Positions 1 to 6,316 of a stretch of DNA of 9,097 nucleotides are shown piece by piece. The stretch comes from Gammaproteobacteria bacterium. GTDB taxonomy: Bacteria; Pseudomonadota; Gammaproteobacteria; GCA-001735895. The notes below the pieces were generated by a model. The model made no database searches. It saw only the letters and a program-made list of their open reading frames with translations, and was not told the origin of the DNA. The stretch's first letter is position 1; each line of letters opens with the position of its first letter. The stretch covers positions 1 to 9,097 of the forward strand of contig QNFD01000088.1 in NCBI GenBank assembly GCA_003645435.1. The letters run 5' to 3'. The position numbers and the translations under genes are program-made.

Positions 1-690
1 CGTCTTTGGTAATTCGAGCATATCCCATATCGTCTTAGCCCAGGGACCCGCACCAATTATTACCATATCGCAGCCAATTTCACCCTTGTCGGTTTCGACC
101 GCCTTGATCGCTGCACCAGCCGAGTCGCTTTTGAAACCGGTGACAGTGCAGCCGGTGAGAATTCGAACCCCTTCGTTCTCGGCTTTTGTGGCGAGCGCGT
201 ACATGGCTTTGGTGTTATTCGCATAACCGCCGCGTTTTTCATGCAATACCGAGGTAATACCAGTAGCCTGCCAGTCGTGGAACAGGGTCTTCATGTAGTC
301 GGAAGATTCTTTTTCACCTTCGATGAAGGTTGACTCATAGCCTATGTCTTTTTGCTGTTGGGCAATGGTGGCGACATCCGCGTGCATGCTCTCGGGGCTG
401 ATTTGCATATAACCTACCGGGTGATAGCTGTAACCCTCGGGATCCGTTTCCCAGACGCCGACACTGTGCGCCATCAGTTCGCGCATCGCGGGTTGAAAAT
501 AGTTATTCCGAACAACGCCACAGGCAATGCCTGAAGCACCCGCGGCAATACCGCCCTTATCGACAATCAAAATGTCGCGACCGTCACCTTTACCCTGCGC
601 TTTCAATTGCTGCGCGAGGTGATAGGCGGTACTCAGGCCATGAATGCCTGCTCCGATTACCAGATACTTAACATGTGATGGGATTGCCAT
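1..690 (-). CDS. FAD-dependent oxidoreductase, DAO family (sarcosine/dimethylglycine-oxidase-like), C-terminus cut off by window edge
   Basis: The minus-strand frame is open from an ATG at 688-690 to the first base of the window, giving 230 residues with no stop. The family's usual length is roughly 400-480, so the C-terminal part lies outside. The N-terminus carries the dinucleotide-binding Rossmann motif VIGAGIHGLSTAYHLA (about residues 11-26), followed by an acidic end of the second strand (ILIVDKGG) that should hold the FAD ribose. The segment GASGIACGVVRNNYF is the glycine-rich FAD-contacting loop seen in the SoxB/dimethylglycine-oxidase branch of the DAO superfamily. A second FAD-domain strand, MVIIGAGPWA, lies near residues 211-220. 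Members oxidise secondary or tertiary amines, or amino acids, to imines. The exact substrate cannot be told. A Shine-Dalgarno AAGGTGA (694-700) precedes the ATG with a short spacer. About 210 bp separates it from the acetyltransferase gene, so it probably has its own promoter. Confidence 0.88.
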   Translation of the reverse strand, partial: MAIPSHVKYLVIGAGIHGLSTAYHLAQQLKAQGKGDGRDILIVDKGGIAAGASGIACGVVRNNYFQPAMRELMAHSVGVWETDPEGYSYHPVGYMQISPESMHADVATIAQQQKDIGYESTFIEGEKESSDYMKTLFHDWQATGITSVLHEKRGGYANNTKAMYALATKAENEGVRILTGCTVTGFKSDSAGAAIKAVETDKGEIGCDMVIIGAGPWAKTIWDMLELPKT

Positions 691-720
691 TGGTCACCTT
701 GGATGTGTGTGAATTTGTGT

Positions 721-751
721 GACATACCAGCGTCGCCGAATAGACAGGCAA
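721..751 (-). promoter_or_regulatory. Possible sigma-70 promoter of the FAD oxidoreductase gene
   Basis: On the minus strand, TTGCCT (746-751) and TATGTC (721-726) lie 19 bp apart, 31 bp upstream of the oxidoreductase ATG. Both hexamers are imperfect and the spacer is long, so this would be a weak promoter needing an activator. It is plausible mainly because it lies in the only sizeable upstream gap and directly abuts an inverted repeat on its upstream side. Confidence 0.25.
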
Positions 752-781
752 TCAGATATGTGGTGGTGACAGAATATCTGA
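752..781. repeat. 8-bp inverted repeat, candidate operator upstream of the FAD oxidoreductase gene
   Basis: TCAGATAT (752-759) and ATATCTGA (774-781) form perfect 8-bp arms around a 14-bp spacer. The element sits 62-91 bp upstream of the oxidoreductase start and immediately upstream of the candidate -35 box, where an activator would bind. The long spacer suits a dimeric protein contacting two successive major grooves better than an RNA hairpin. The binding protein is unknown. Confidence 0.4.
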
Positions 782-883
782 ATTAAATATGACGCCGCCA
801 AACAGGAACGACCCATCGGCAGAAAATTACGACATGGAAATATTGTTTTGCAGCGGGTGCTTTATTTGCTGTTTGCCCAGGGT

Positions 884-900
884 GCCTCTGATTTAGAGGC
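884..900. repeat. Small hairpin next to the GC-rich repeat
   Basis: GCCTCT (884-889) and AGAGGC (895-900) pair perfectly around the five-base loop GATTT. There is no T tract on either side, so it is not a classical intrinsic terminator. It abuts the larger hairpin repeat at 901-932 and may be part of the same element, just after the acetyltransferase stop on the minus strand. Confidence 0.5.
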
Positions 901-932
901 CCTCACCCCTGCCCTCTCCCAGAGGGAGAGGG
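901..932. repeat. REP-like GC-rich hairpin repeat overlapping the 3' end of the GNAT gene
   Basis: CCCTCTCCC (912-920) and GGGAGAGGG (924-932) are perfect 9-bp arms around the loop AGA, preceded by CCTCACCCCTG. From memory, this 'CCCTCACCC...CCCTCTCCC-nnn-GGGAGAGGG' type is dispersed in many copies between genes in diverse proteobacterial genomes. Only one copy is visible here. It encodes the last nine residues and the stop codon of the acetyltransferase on the minus strand. The stem could also stabilise the 3' end of the upstream mRNA. Confidence 0.75.
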
Positions 933-1397
933 AGTATACTTTCCTAATTCCTTTTGCATGAAAATGCTTAGCGGATCGGCCTGGTAATCACCGTAAGGCC
1001 CGCAACGCTTATATCCCAGGCTTTCATACAGGCCGATCGATTCGGGCTGATTAACCCCGGTTTCGAGTCGGCATAGGCCAATCCCGGCGTCAATTAAATA
1101 TTGCTCGAGGGCCTGCATGACCACACGTGATACACCCTGCCCCCGATGGTGCGGGTCGACGAAGAGGTTTTTTATTTCACCATAAGGCGAAGACGTATCG
1201 ATCTTCTTTACCGCACCTATACCCATCAATACCTGCCCTTGATAGGCCCCGATAAAGTAGATATTGGCGGCCAGTAACGCCTGCGCATCTTCCTGGTGGA
1301 TACTTTCCGCCGGGTATAATCCTGCCTGGTACTGCTGTGATTGCTGAACTAATTCAACAACATCACCTGAGATAACTTCAATGGGATGGATTTTCAT
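903..1397 (-). CDS. GNAT family N-acetyltransferase with a repeat-encoded C-terminal tail
   Basis: The product has 164 residues and a full GNAT core. The acetyl-CoA pyrophosphate loop is in motif A, IKNLFVDPHHRGQGVSR (about 75-91). It has the R-G-x-G core (R85-G88), although Ser90 stands where Gly or Ala is commoner. Motif B follows near NQPESIGLYESLGYKRCGPYGDY (116-138), and the chain finishes with the strand SIFMQKEL (144-151). An N-terminal LYPAES segment recurs in one group of small bacterial GNATs. The acceptor substrate is unknown, but an amino acid or small amine fits the neighbourhood. Family members normally end near KEL. Residues 156-164 and the TGA stop come from the hairpin repeat. 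It starts 14 bp after the DDAH stop, so it is co-transcribed with DDAH. No clear Shine-Dalgarno is present, and the gap holds the 10-bp palindrome GTACTAGTAC (1401-1410). Confidence 0.88.
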   Translation of the reverse strand: MKIHPIEVISGDVVELVQQSQQYQAGLYPAESIHQEDAQALLAANIYFIGAYQGQVLMGIGAVKKIDTSSPYGEIKNLFVDPHHRGQGVSRVVMQALEQYLIDAGIGLCRLETGVNQPESIGLYESLGYKRCGPYGDYQADPLSIFMQKELGKYTPSPSGRGQG

Positions 1398-1411
1398 AAG
1401 GTACTAGTACT

Positions 1412-2173
1412 CTAAAATCGTAATGAAAGGCAGCTTAAACCGCCATCTAGTTTCCGAAACTCTGATACATCCAGTTCGATGACCGTATAACCCATCTTTC
1501 GGATCATCTCGGCACTTTGCGGGAAACCCGCCGCCACCAGCACTCGATCATTAATCCAGACACAATTGGCCGCATAGCGCTCGGCTTCATCAATCTGTAG
1601 CTGCTTAAAATCAGCAAATTCAGCCTTATCGCAAAGTTCACCGGTCACCACCAGATTATTGTCTTCTAGATAGGACACGGATGATTTTAAATGCAACGAC
1701 TCGCTAATCGGCACCATTGAACCGTTATAACCATAGGCCTGCAAAAGCTTAATCATTTGCGTCGCGCCGTCTCGATTAGTCCTTTCCGACAGACCGATGT
1801 AACAGAAATCGCCAACCATCATGATATCGCCGGCATCGACCGTACCCGGCGCCTGAATGGCTTCGACCCTGTCATAATGTTTTTTTAGCTGGCTCGCAAC
1901 CGCGTTCACTTCACCCTGACGTGATGCAGCACCCGGATTGGTCACGATTGCACAGCGCGGCATTAACAGTGCTGTATCTTCGATAAACATCGAATCCGGG
2001 AAATGTTCGTCGGCTGCCATTACTTCCACGATCAAACCACAGGATTCCAACGCGGCGATATATTGTTGATGCTGTTCCAGCGCCAGTTGGTAATCAGGCT
2101 CGCCCAATCCTGCCGTGGTGATTCCATTTACCAGGCTTTTCGCCGGTGTTCTTACTATTGCTTTACTAAACAT
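1412..2173 (-). CDS. ddaH: N(G),N(G)-dimethylarginine dimethylaminohydrolase (DDAH, dimethylargininase)
   Basis: Hydrolyses asymmetric dimethylarginine and monomethylarginine to citrulline plus dimethylamine or methylamine, in the cytoplasm. At 253 residues it nearly equals the 254-residue Pseudomonas aeruginosa enzyme and matches it along its whole length. Shared blocks include DEHFPDSMFIED (55-66), NPGAASRQGE (79-88), APGTVDAGDIMMVGD (108-122), LHLKSSVSYLE (160-170), YAANCVWINDR (200-210) and the C-terminal KLDGGLSCLSLRF. The catalytic pair is His161 and Cys248. The third triad residue, Glu114 in P. aeruginosa, is Asp113 here. Mammalian DDAH1 also has Asp at this position as I recall, so activity is likely retained. 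GAAGG (2180-2184), six bases before the ATG, is a good ribosome-binding site. It lies 32 bp downstream of the PatB-like gene. Other guanidino-group hydrolases such as arginine deiminase are much longer and an unlikely alternative. Confidence 0.94.
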   Translation of the reverse strand: MFSKAIVRTPAKSLVNGITTAGLGEPDYQLALEQHQQYIAALESCGLIVEVMAADEHFPDSMFIEDTALLMPRCAIVTNPGAASRQGEVNAVASQLKKHYDRVEAIQAPGTVDAGDIMMVGDFCYIGLSERTNRDGATQMIKLLQAYGYNGSMVPISESLHLKSSVSYLEDNNLVVTGELCDKAEFADFKQLQIDEAERYAANCVWINDRVLVAAGFPQSAEMIRKMGYTVIELDVSEFRKLDGGLSCLSLRF

Positions 2174-2205
2174 GTTTTACCTTCGATTAACTGGTTGTTC
2201 GACCA

Positions 2206-3363
2206 CTAGCTGGCCCTGTAATCACTAACCGCCAGTCGGATTCGCGTGACTGCCTGTTCGACCCGTGAACGTGGACAGCCAAAATTAAGGCGCATAAACC
2301 CATCGTCACCAAATTCCCTGCCGGCCGATAAACCTACCCCGGCCTTCTCGAAGAACGCTTCTGGATGGTCAAGCTTGAGTTCTGAAACATCGATCCAGGC
2401 CAGGTAGGTGGCCTCGGTAATATCGAGCCTGAGGCCAGGGATTTGGTTGATTTCGTGCTCCAGGTAATCCCGGTTTGCGCGCAGGTAGTCGACCTGCTGA
2501 TGATTCCAGTAATCACCCGATTCGTAAGCCGCCTGCGTGGCGGTATAACCGAGTATGTTGACATAAGGCACTATGCCCTTGCTCGCTTTTTTAAAACGGC
2601 TACGTAATTCACGGCTCGGAATAATTGCGAACGAGCAACCAAGCCCGGCCGTATTAAAAGACTTGCTTGTCCCCATTAAGGTAATGGTGCGTTTAGCAAT
2701 GTCTTCGTTCAGCGATGCAACGGGTACATGTTCGAGGCCTGGTTCAAGGATAAGATCACTATGGATTTCATCCGAACATATGATCATATCCCGCGTCACT
2801 GCGATTTCGGCCAACCGCGTTAACTCATCCCTGTTATATACCGATCCACCCGGATTCTGAGGATTGCAAAATAATAGTAACCTCGCATCAGGAGAAATAT
2901 GCTGCTCAAGCCATTCGAGATCCAGCACCCAGCGTCGATGGTTTTGAACCATGGGCACCGGTCTACCAACACGCCCGCTCAACTCCGGCGCATCGCTGAA
3001 AGGCGGGTAAATCACCGAGGGCACAAAGACTGAATCGCCGGCTTTGCCATTGCAACGACAGGCTAAATTCAGCCCATTCACAACCCCTGGAACCCAGACC
3101 AGCCATTCTGGCTTTATGTCCCATTGATAAAGCCGCTGCATGCGTTCAACGACAAGCTCGACGAGTCTTTTTGACGCGTGCGAATAACCGAAAACAGCAT
3201 GATCGATACGTCGATGCAAAGCCTCGATGATCTCGGCAGCGACCGGGAAATCAGTGTCCGCAACCCACATCGGTAGAATATCGGTACCGCGGTATTTATC
3301 CCATTTATTGCTATCTGTATTAGTACGGTCAACCAGTTGATCAAAGTTGATTTTTTTCGTCAT
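2206..3363 (-). CDS. patB: MalY/PatB family PLP-dependent C-S lyase (cystathionine beta-lyase-like aminotransferase)
   Basis: A 385-residue fold-type I PLP enzyme of the MalY/PatB group. The group hallmark PMWVADTDFP (31-40) and the following FGYSHAS (58-64) are present. The PLP-contacting segment is CNPQNPGGSVY (166-176), with Asn167 and Asn170. ICSDEIHSDLIL (195-206) has Asp198 for the pyridine nitrogen. The Schiff-base lysine is Lys234 in MGTSKSFNTAGL, and Arg358 in FMRLNFGCPR should bind the substrate carboxylate. Family members cleave cystathionine, cysteine S-conjugates or similar compounds to pyruvate, ammonia and a thiol, and a few are aminotransferases. It appears to be the first gene of the run with DDAH and GNAT. 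No Shine-Dalgarno is visible: AGG directly touches the ATG. The frame has stops 33-38 bases upstream and no other start, so the ATG at 3361-3363 stands. Confidence 0.92.
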   Translation of the reverse strand: MTKKINFDQLVDRTNTDSNKWDKYRGTDILPMWVADTDFPVAAEIIEALHRRIDHAVFGYSHASKRLVELVVERMQRLYQWDIKPEWLVWVPGVVNGLNLACRCNGKAGDSVFVPSVIYPPFSDAPELSGRVGRPVPMVQNHRRWVLDLEWLEQHISPDARLLLFCNPQNPGGSVYNRDELTRLAEIAVTRDMIICSDEIHSDLILEPGLEHVPVASLNEDIAKRTITLMGTSKSFNTAGLGCSFAIIPSRELRSRFKKASKGIVPYVNILGYTATQAAYESGDYWNHQQVDYLRANRDYLEHEINQIPGLRLDITEATYLAWIDVSELKLDHPEAFFEKAGVGLSAGREFGDDGFMRLNFGCPRSRVEQAVTRIRLAVSDYRAS

Positions 3364-3384
3364 CCTGGGAGTTTGTCCACGCTC

Positions 3385-3390
3385 ATTATA
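3385..3390 (-). promoter_or_regulatory. Candidate -10 box for the patB-ddaH-GNAT run
   Basis: TATAAT on the minus strand is a perfect -10 hexamer. The sequence 17 bp upstream, ATGATC (3408-3413), is a poor -35. Transcription would start near 3378, leaving a leader of only about 14 bases, in line with the missing Shine-Dalgarno. The short inverted repeat TATCA-TT-TGATA (3392-3403) and the spaced ACGCT/AGCGT pair overlap it, so a regulator could act here. Confidence 0.4.
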
Positions 3391-3504
3391 TTATCATTTG
3401 ATAGCGTGATCATATGCGAAAAATGTAATTTCAGCCAAGCATAACCTGCTTGTGATTTCACCCCTCAAGTTCTGTCGCATCAACCGTTACTCGTTTACCT
3501 TGCA

Positions 3505-3529
3505 CTTTGTAAGGCGATATTGTACAAAG
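3505..3529. repeat. 7-bp inverted repeat, candidate regulator site in the divergent region
   Basis: CTTTGTA (3505-3511) and TACAAAG (3523-3529) are perfect arms around an 11-bp spacer. The outer ends lie about 40 bp upstream of the better plus-strand -35 candidate and about 115 bp upstream of the minus-strand -10. That position would let one bound protein influence both promoters. The spacing resembles LysR- or AraC-type sites, but no regulator can be assigned. Confidence 0.4.
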
Positions 3530-3569
3530 GCTCTGTAAAAAATAACAAATACATCCGAGCGAGCCTGTC

Positions 3570-3598
3570 TTGTATAACCGGATTAAAGGCAATATAAA
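3570..3598 (+). promoter_or_regulatory. Candidate sigma-70 promoter of the ABC transporter genes
   Basis: TTGTAT (3570-3575) and TATAAA (3593-3598) are separated by 17 bp. The -10 has five of six consensus bases, while the -35 keeps only the TTG. Transcription would start near 3605, giving a leader of about 75 bases before the binding-protein ATG. Confidence 0.4.
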
Positions 3599-3607
3599 TC
3601 TATCCTT

Positions 3608-3637
3608 TTGATCCCGGATATCCTTGATATTCATAAT
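3608..3637 (+). promoter_or_regulatory. Alternative sigma-70 promoter of the ABC transporter genes
   Basis: TTGATC (3608-3613) and CATAAT (3632-3637) are 18 bp apart. CATAAT has five of six consensus bases. It would start transcription near 3644, about 37 bases before the ATG. The sequence does not show whether this or the promoter at 3570-3598 is used. Confidence 0.3.
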
Positions 3638-3680
3638 AATAGTTCTAAAGCGATGCGATAGAACAAACCGAGGATTTATC

Positions 3681-4508
3681 ATGAAGTTAACAAAATCTCT
3701 ACTCAGCGCTGCACTGATTGCTTTACTGTCAATTGGTATGGCCCAGGCCGGAGAGGTGCTTGACAGCATCATGGCCAAGAAAACAATCATGGTTGCGACC
3801 GATGCTAACTGGCCGCCGCAATCTTTTATCAACGACAAGAATGTAATGGACGGATTCGATGTCGATGTTGCGCGCGAAATTGCCAGGCGCCTGGGCGTGG
3901 AGATAGAGTTCATCACGCCTAGCTGGGATATCATTACCGCAGGCAACTGGAACGGTCGTTGGGACATGCATGTCGGTTCGATGACACCGACTAAGGTACG
4001 TGCCAAAAAGCTGGCGTTCCCCGCGGTCTACTACTACACCCCGGCAGCGGTAGCTGTTCACAAGAGCTCCAAAATTTCCAGCGTAACCGCATTGAGCGGT
4101 AAGAAGGTTGGTACCGGTACTGGTACAACTTTCGAACTTTACCTACAAGGGGATCTTGCTATCGACGCCGCCGGCGCGCCGAAATTCGATTACCAGATCA
4201 GCAATCCCGAAATCAAGTCGTATGAAACCTCGACCATCGCACTGGATGATTTGCGTTTAGGCGACGGTGTACGCCTGGATGGCGTGGTCAGCAGTTTGCC
4301 AGTGTTCCTGGAGGCGATCGAAAATGGATACCCGATTAAAGTCGTTGGCGATCCAATTTTCTACGAGCCACTGGCGGTCACAATCGATCTTGGCGATGCG
4401 GAGCTGAACGACAAGTTGAAAGAAATCATTTCCTGGATGCGTAAAGATGGCACCCTGACAAAGATTTCGAAGAAATGGTATGGAGTCGATTACGCAACCA
4501 CCGATTAA
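3681..4508 (+). CDS. Family-3 periplasmic amino acid-binding protein of an ABC transporter
   Basis: Captures an amino acid-like ligand in the periplasm and delivers it to the permease encoded next. From the ATG at 3681 the protein has 275 residues and begins with a clear signal peptide: basic MKLTK, hydrophobic core, likely cleavage after AQA (residue 23). This start is preferred over one 57 bases upstream because it gives a proper signal peptide and GAGG (3670-3673) sits seven bases before it. Family-3 marks include DANWPPQSF (41-49), GFDVDVAREIARRLGV (58-73), SMTPTKVRAKKLAF (100-113), with Arg107 where the ligand carboxylate-binding arginine sits, KKVGTGTGTT (141-150) and the C-terminal MRKDGTLTKISKKWYG. 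The aspartate that binds the ligand amino group in HisJ/LAO-type proteins is replaced by Ser205 (LDGVVSSLPV). Ligand specificity is unknown. Confidence 0.92.
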   Translation: MKLTKSLLSAALIALLSIGMAQAGEVLDSIMAKKTIMVATDANWPPQSFINDKNVMDGFDVDVAREIARRLGVEIEFITPSWDIITAGNWNGRWDMHVGSMTPTKVRAKKLAFPAVYYYTPAAVAVHKSSKISSVTALSGKKVGTGTGTTFELYLQGDLAIDAAGAPKFDYQISNPEIKSYETSTIALDDLRLGDGVRLDGVVSSLPVFLEAIENGYPIKVVGDPIFYEPLAVTIDLGDAELNDKLKEIISWMRKDGTLTKISKKWYGVDYATTD

Positions 4509-4534
4509 GTACAACCAGGCATAAATCTGTAAGC

Positions 4535-4540
4535 GGGGGA
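4535..4540 (+). promoter_or_regulatory. Ribosome-binding site that supports a TTG start for the permease
   Basis: GGGGGA lies five bases upstream of the TTG at 4546-4548. The first in-frame ATG would be near residue 118 and would delete three predicted membrane helices, so the TTG is the likely start. Confidence 0.6.
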
Positions 4541-4545
4541 AAATT

Positions 4546-5520
4546 TTGATTCAGGATACGGTAACCGAGGAGCTATTACTTAGAAAACCTCGATTTGTAT
4601 TTATCATATTTGCCCTCGCCTGCATTGGTTTTATCATCATTGACCCATCGCAATCCGCGGTGGGTCATTTTCTCGCACCGGTAATCGGTGATCCCGCTGA
4701 AAGCGGCTTTCACGGCCGCTTCGTCACCTCGTTCACACTCGCGCTGCTATTCGTCCTGAACCTGATCGCAATCAGTTTATTACCCGCATTTCGCTACCAG
4801 GTTATCGTCGTCTGGATCGAACTGGCTGTCTTGTTTCTTGCCTTTTTCTACAGTTTTGATCTGAGTTTCACATTTATTCGAAGCAAAATCGGCTTCATGA
4901 TTACGCAGGGTATTTTTACCACCCTGTATGTGTCGGCAATATCAATAGCGATTGCATTCGTGATCGCAATCATCGGCGCGGTAGCCAAGCTTTCATCGAA
5001 TGGATTTGCATTTGCTATCGCGAGTTTTTATACCTCGTTCTTTCGCGGCCTGCCCCTGTTGATGCAGGTCTACCTGATATACCTGGGATTTCCACAACTC
5101 GGTTTTGTGATCGACGCCGTGCCTGCCGGCATCATTGCATTATCGCTTTGTTATGGCGCATACATGACAGAAATATTCCGCGCCGGTATCATGAGTATCG
5201 ATGAGGGTCAATGGGAAGGCTCGCGCGCGCTCGGCTTCAAGTTTGGCCTGACCATGCGTAAAATCATTCTGCCGCAATCTATTCCCCTGATCATCCCTCC
5301 TACCGGTAACCAGTTTATCGCGATGCTGAAGGACAGCTCGCTGGTTTCGGTGATCGGCGTCTGGGAACTCATGTTCCTGGCGAGGACGCTGGGCAACAAG
5401 ACCTTCAATCATATGGAGATGCTGATTACCGCGGCCATGCTCTACTGGATGATGACCATGGTACTGGAATTAATCCAGTCTCGTATCGAACGTAAATATC
5501 GCAAAAAGCAGAAACGGTAA
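4546..5520 (+). CDS. Amino acid ABC transporter permease (HisM/GlnP type) with N-terminal membrane extension
   Basis: Inner-membrane channel subunit of the amino acid importer, 324 residues. The core permease occupies roughly residues 119-315. It has the family signature [21 protein letters not shown] (164-184) and a complete EAA loop: Glu224, Gly230, Ile240, then Leu-Pro at 242-243. This loop docks on the ATPase. Before the core there are three additional hydrophobic segments (about 17-33, 60-80 and 85-103), absent from the short 220-230-residue permeases but known in longer relatives such as AapQ/BztB. Only one permease gene is present, so it probably works as a homodimer. It ends in a basic tail, [12 protein letters not shown]. 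Translation starts at TTG, supported by GGGGGA five bases upstream. The TAA stop shares its last base with the ATPase ATG (TAATG), which indicates translational coupling. Confidence 0.92.
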   Translation: MIQDTVTEELLLRKPRFVFIIFALACIGFIIIDPSQSAVGHFLAPVIGDPAESGFHGRFVTSFTLALLFVLNLIAISLLPAFRYQVIVVWIELAVLFLAFFYSFDLSFTFIRSKIGFMITQGIFTTLYVSAISIAIAFVIAIIGAVAKLSSNGFAFAIASFYTSFFRGLPLLMQVYLIYLGFPQLGFVIDAVPAGIIALSLCYGAYMTEIFRAGIMSIDEGQWEGSRALGFKFGLTMRKIILPQSIPLIIPPTGNQFIAMLKDSSLVSVIGVWELMFLARTLGNKTFNHMEMLITAAMLYWMMTMVLELIQSRIERKYRKKQKR

Positions 5521-6281
5521 TGTCAGATAACGATCAAAATCCTGCTGGCCCAATCATTTCGATTCACGGAATGGACAAGTTCTTTGGCGACTTCCAGGCC
5601 CTTGCCGATATTGACCTGGACGTCGGCGTAGGCGAACGTATCGTCATTTGCGGGCCCTCGGGTTCCGGAAAGTCGACGCTGATTCGCTGCATCAACCGAC
5701 TCGAAGCGCATGATTCCGGCAGCATCCACGTCGATGGCGTTGAGTTGCATCAACACATGAAAGACATCGACGTAGTACGTTCCCAGGTCGGCATGGTGTT
5801 TCAGCATTTCAACCTGTTTCCGCATTTGACCGTACTCGAAAATTGCACCGCTGGCCCGATGTGGGTGGCCAAGGTTCCAGCCAGGGAAGCACATGAAACT
5901 GCAATGAAATATCTGACCCGGGTGAACATTCCCGAACAGGCCAACAAATACCCAACCCAGTTATCCGGCGGACAACAACAACGCGTGGCGATCGCCCGCG
6001 CCCTGTGCATGAAACCCAAGGTCATGTTATTTGATGAACCGACATCGGCACTAGACCCTGAAATGGTCGCCGAGGTACTCGACACCATGATCGACCTCGC
6101 CGAAAGCGGCATGACGATGATTTGTGTCACTCACGAAATGGGATTCGCCAAGCAGGTTGCGGATCGCGTGATATTCATGGACGAGGGCAGAATTGTCGAA
6201 ACCAACAAACCGATTCCCTTCTTTGAAAACCCTCAATCTGAACGAACTAAAAAGTTCCTCGCCCAGGTGTTGGTACATTAA
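5520..6281 (+). CDS. Amino acid ABC transporter ATP-binding protein (GlnQ/HisP type)
   Basis: Cytoplasmic motor subunit of the importer, 253 residues and complete. Motifs in order are the Walker A GPSGSGKS (45-52), the Q-loop [16 protein letters not shown] with Gln95, the signature LSGGQQQR (148-155), the Walker [13 protein letters not shown] (168-179) and the switch histidine in CVTHEMGFA (His205). The stretch [14 protein letters not shown] near the C-terminus is the usual end of the polar amino acid family (GlnQ, HisP, ArtP, GltL). It overlaps the permease stop by one base, and the aldolase gene follows 35 bp after its stop without a visible terminator, so these genes are probably co-transcribed. 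Substrate specificity is not set by this subunit. Confidence 0.96.
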   Translation: MSDNDQNPAGPIISIHGMDKFFGDFQALADIDLDVGVGERIVICGPSGSGKSTLIRCINRLEAHDSGSIHVDGVELHQHMKDIDVVRSQVGMVFQHFNLFPHLTVLENCTAGPMWVAKVPAREAHETAMKYLTRVNIPEQANKYPTQLSGGQQQRVAIARALCMKPKVMLFDEPTSALDPEMVAEVLDTMIDLAESGMTMICVTHEMGFAKQVADRVIFMDEGRIVETNKPIPFFENPQSERTKKFLAQVLVH

Positions 6282-6316
6282 ATAATTCAACTTTAACTGG
6301 CTACCCACAGATAAAC

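Larger units (their letters stand above)
3364..3680. other. Divergent intergenic region between the patB-ddaH-GNAT run and the ABC transporter genes
   Basis: This 317-bp stretch has no convincing gene and is AT-richer than its flanks. It should hold the promoters for both directions. Visible elements are a perfect TATAAT for the minus-strand run (3385-3390), a 25-bp inverted repeat (3505-3529), and two candidate plus-strand promoters (3570-3598 and 3608-3637). A weaker arrangement, ACGCT (3379-3383) and AGCGT (3403-3407) around 19 bp, straddles the minus-strand -10. No riboswitch or terminator was recognised. An open frame entering from the transporter gene on the minus strand is only a shadow. 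Confidence 0.7.

Noticed and set aside
352..534. Plus-strand 60-residue frame opposite the FAD oxidoreductase
   Set aside because: It lies wholly within the conserved oxidoreductase reading frame and shows no domain or ribosome-binding site.
884..932. Two adjacent hairpins as an intrinsic terminator after the GNAT gene
   Set aside because: Neither is followed by a T-rich run on the minus strand, and the larger one matches a dispersed repeat type and overlaps coding sequence. An mRNA-end stabilising role remains possible.
3624..3680. Upstream ATG giving a 19-residue longer binding protein
   Set aside because: It would place MIFIIIVLKRCDRTNRGFI before a textbook signal peptide. The ATG at 3681 has GAGG seven bases upstream and a proper lipid-facing signal sequence.
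3458..4006. 182-residue minus-strand open frame across the divergent region and into the binding-protein gene
   Set aside because: Most of it lies opposite the well-supported binding-protein coding sequence, it has no recognisable domain, and its composition is that of a reversed gene.
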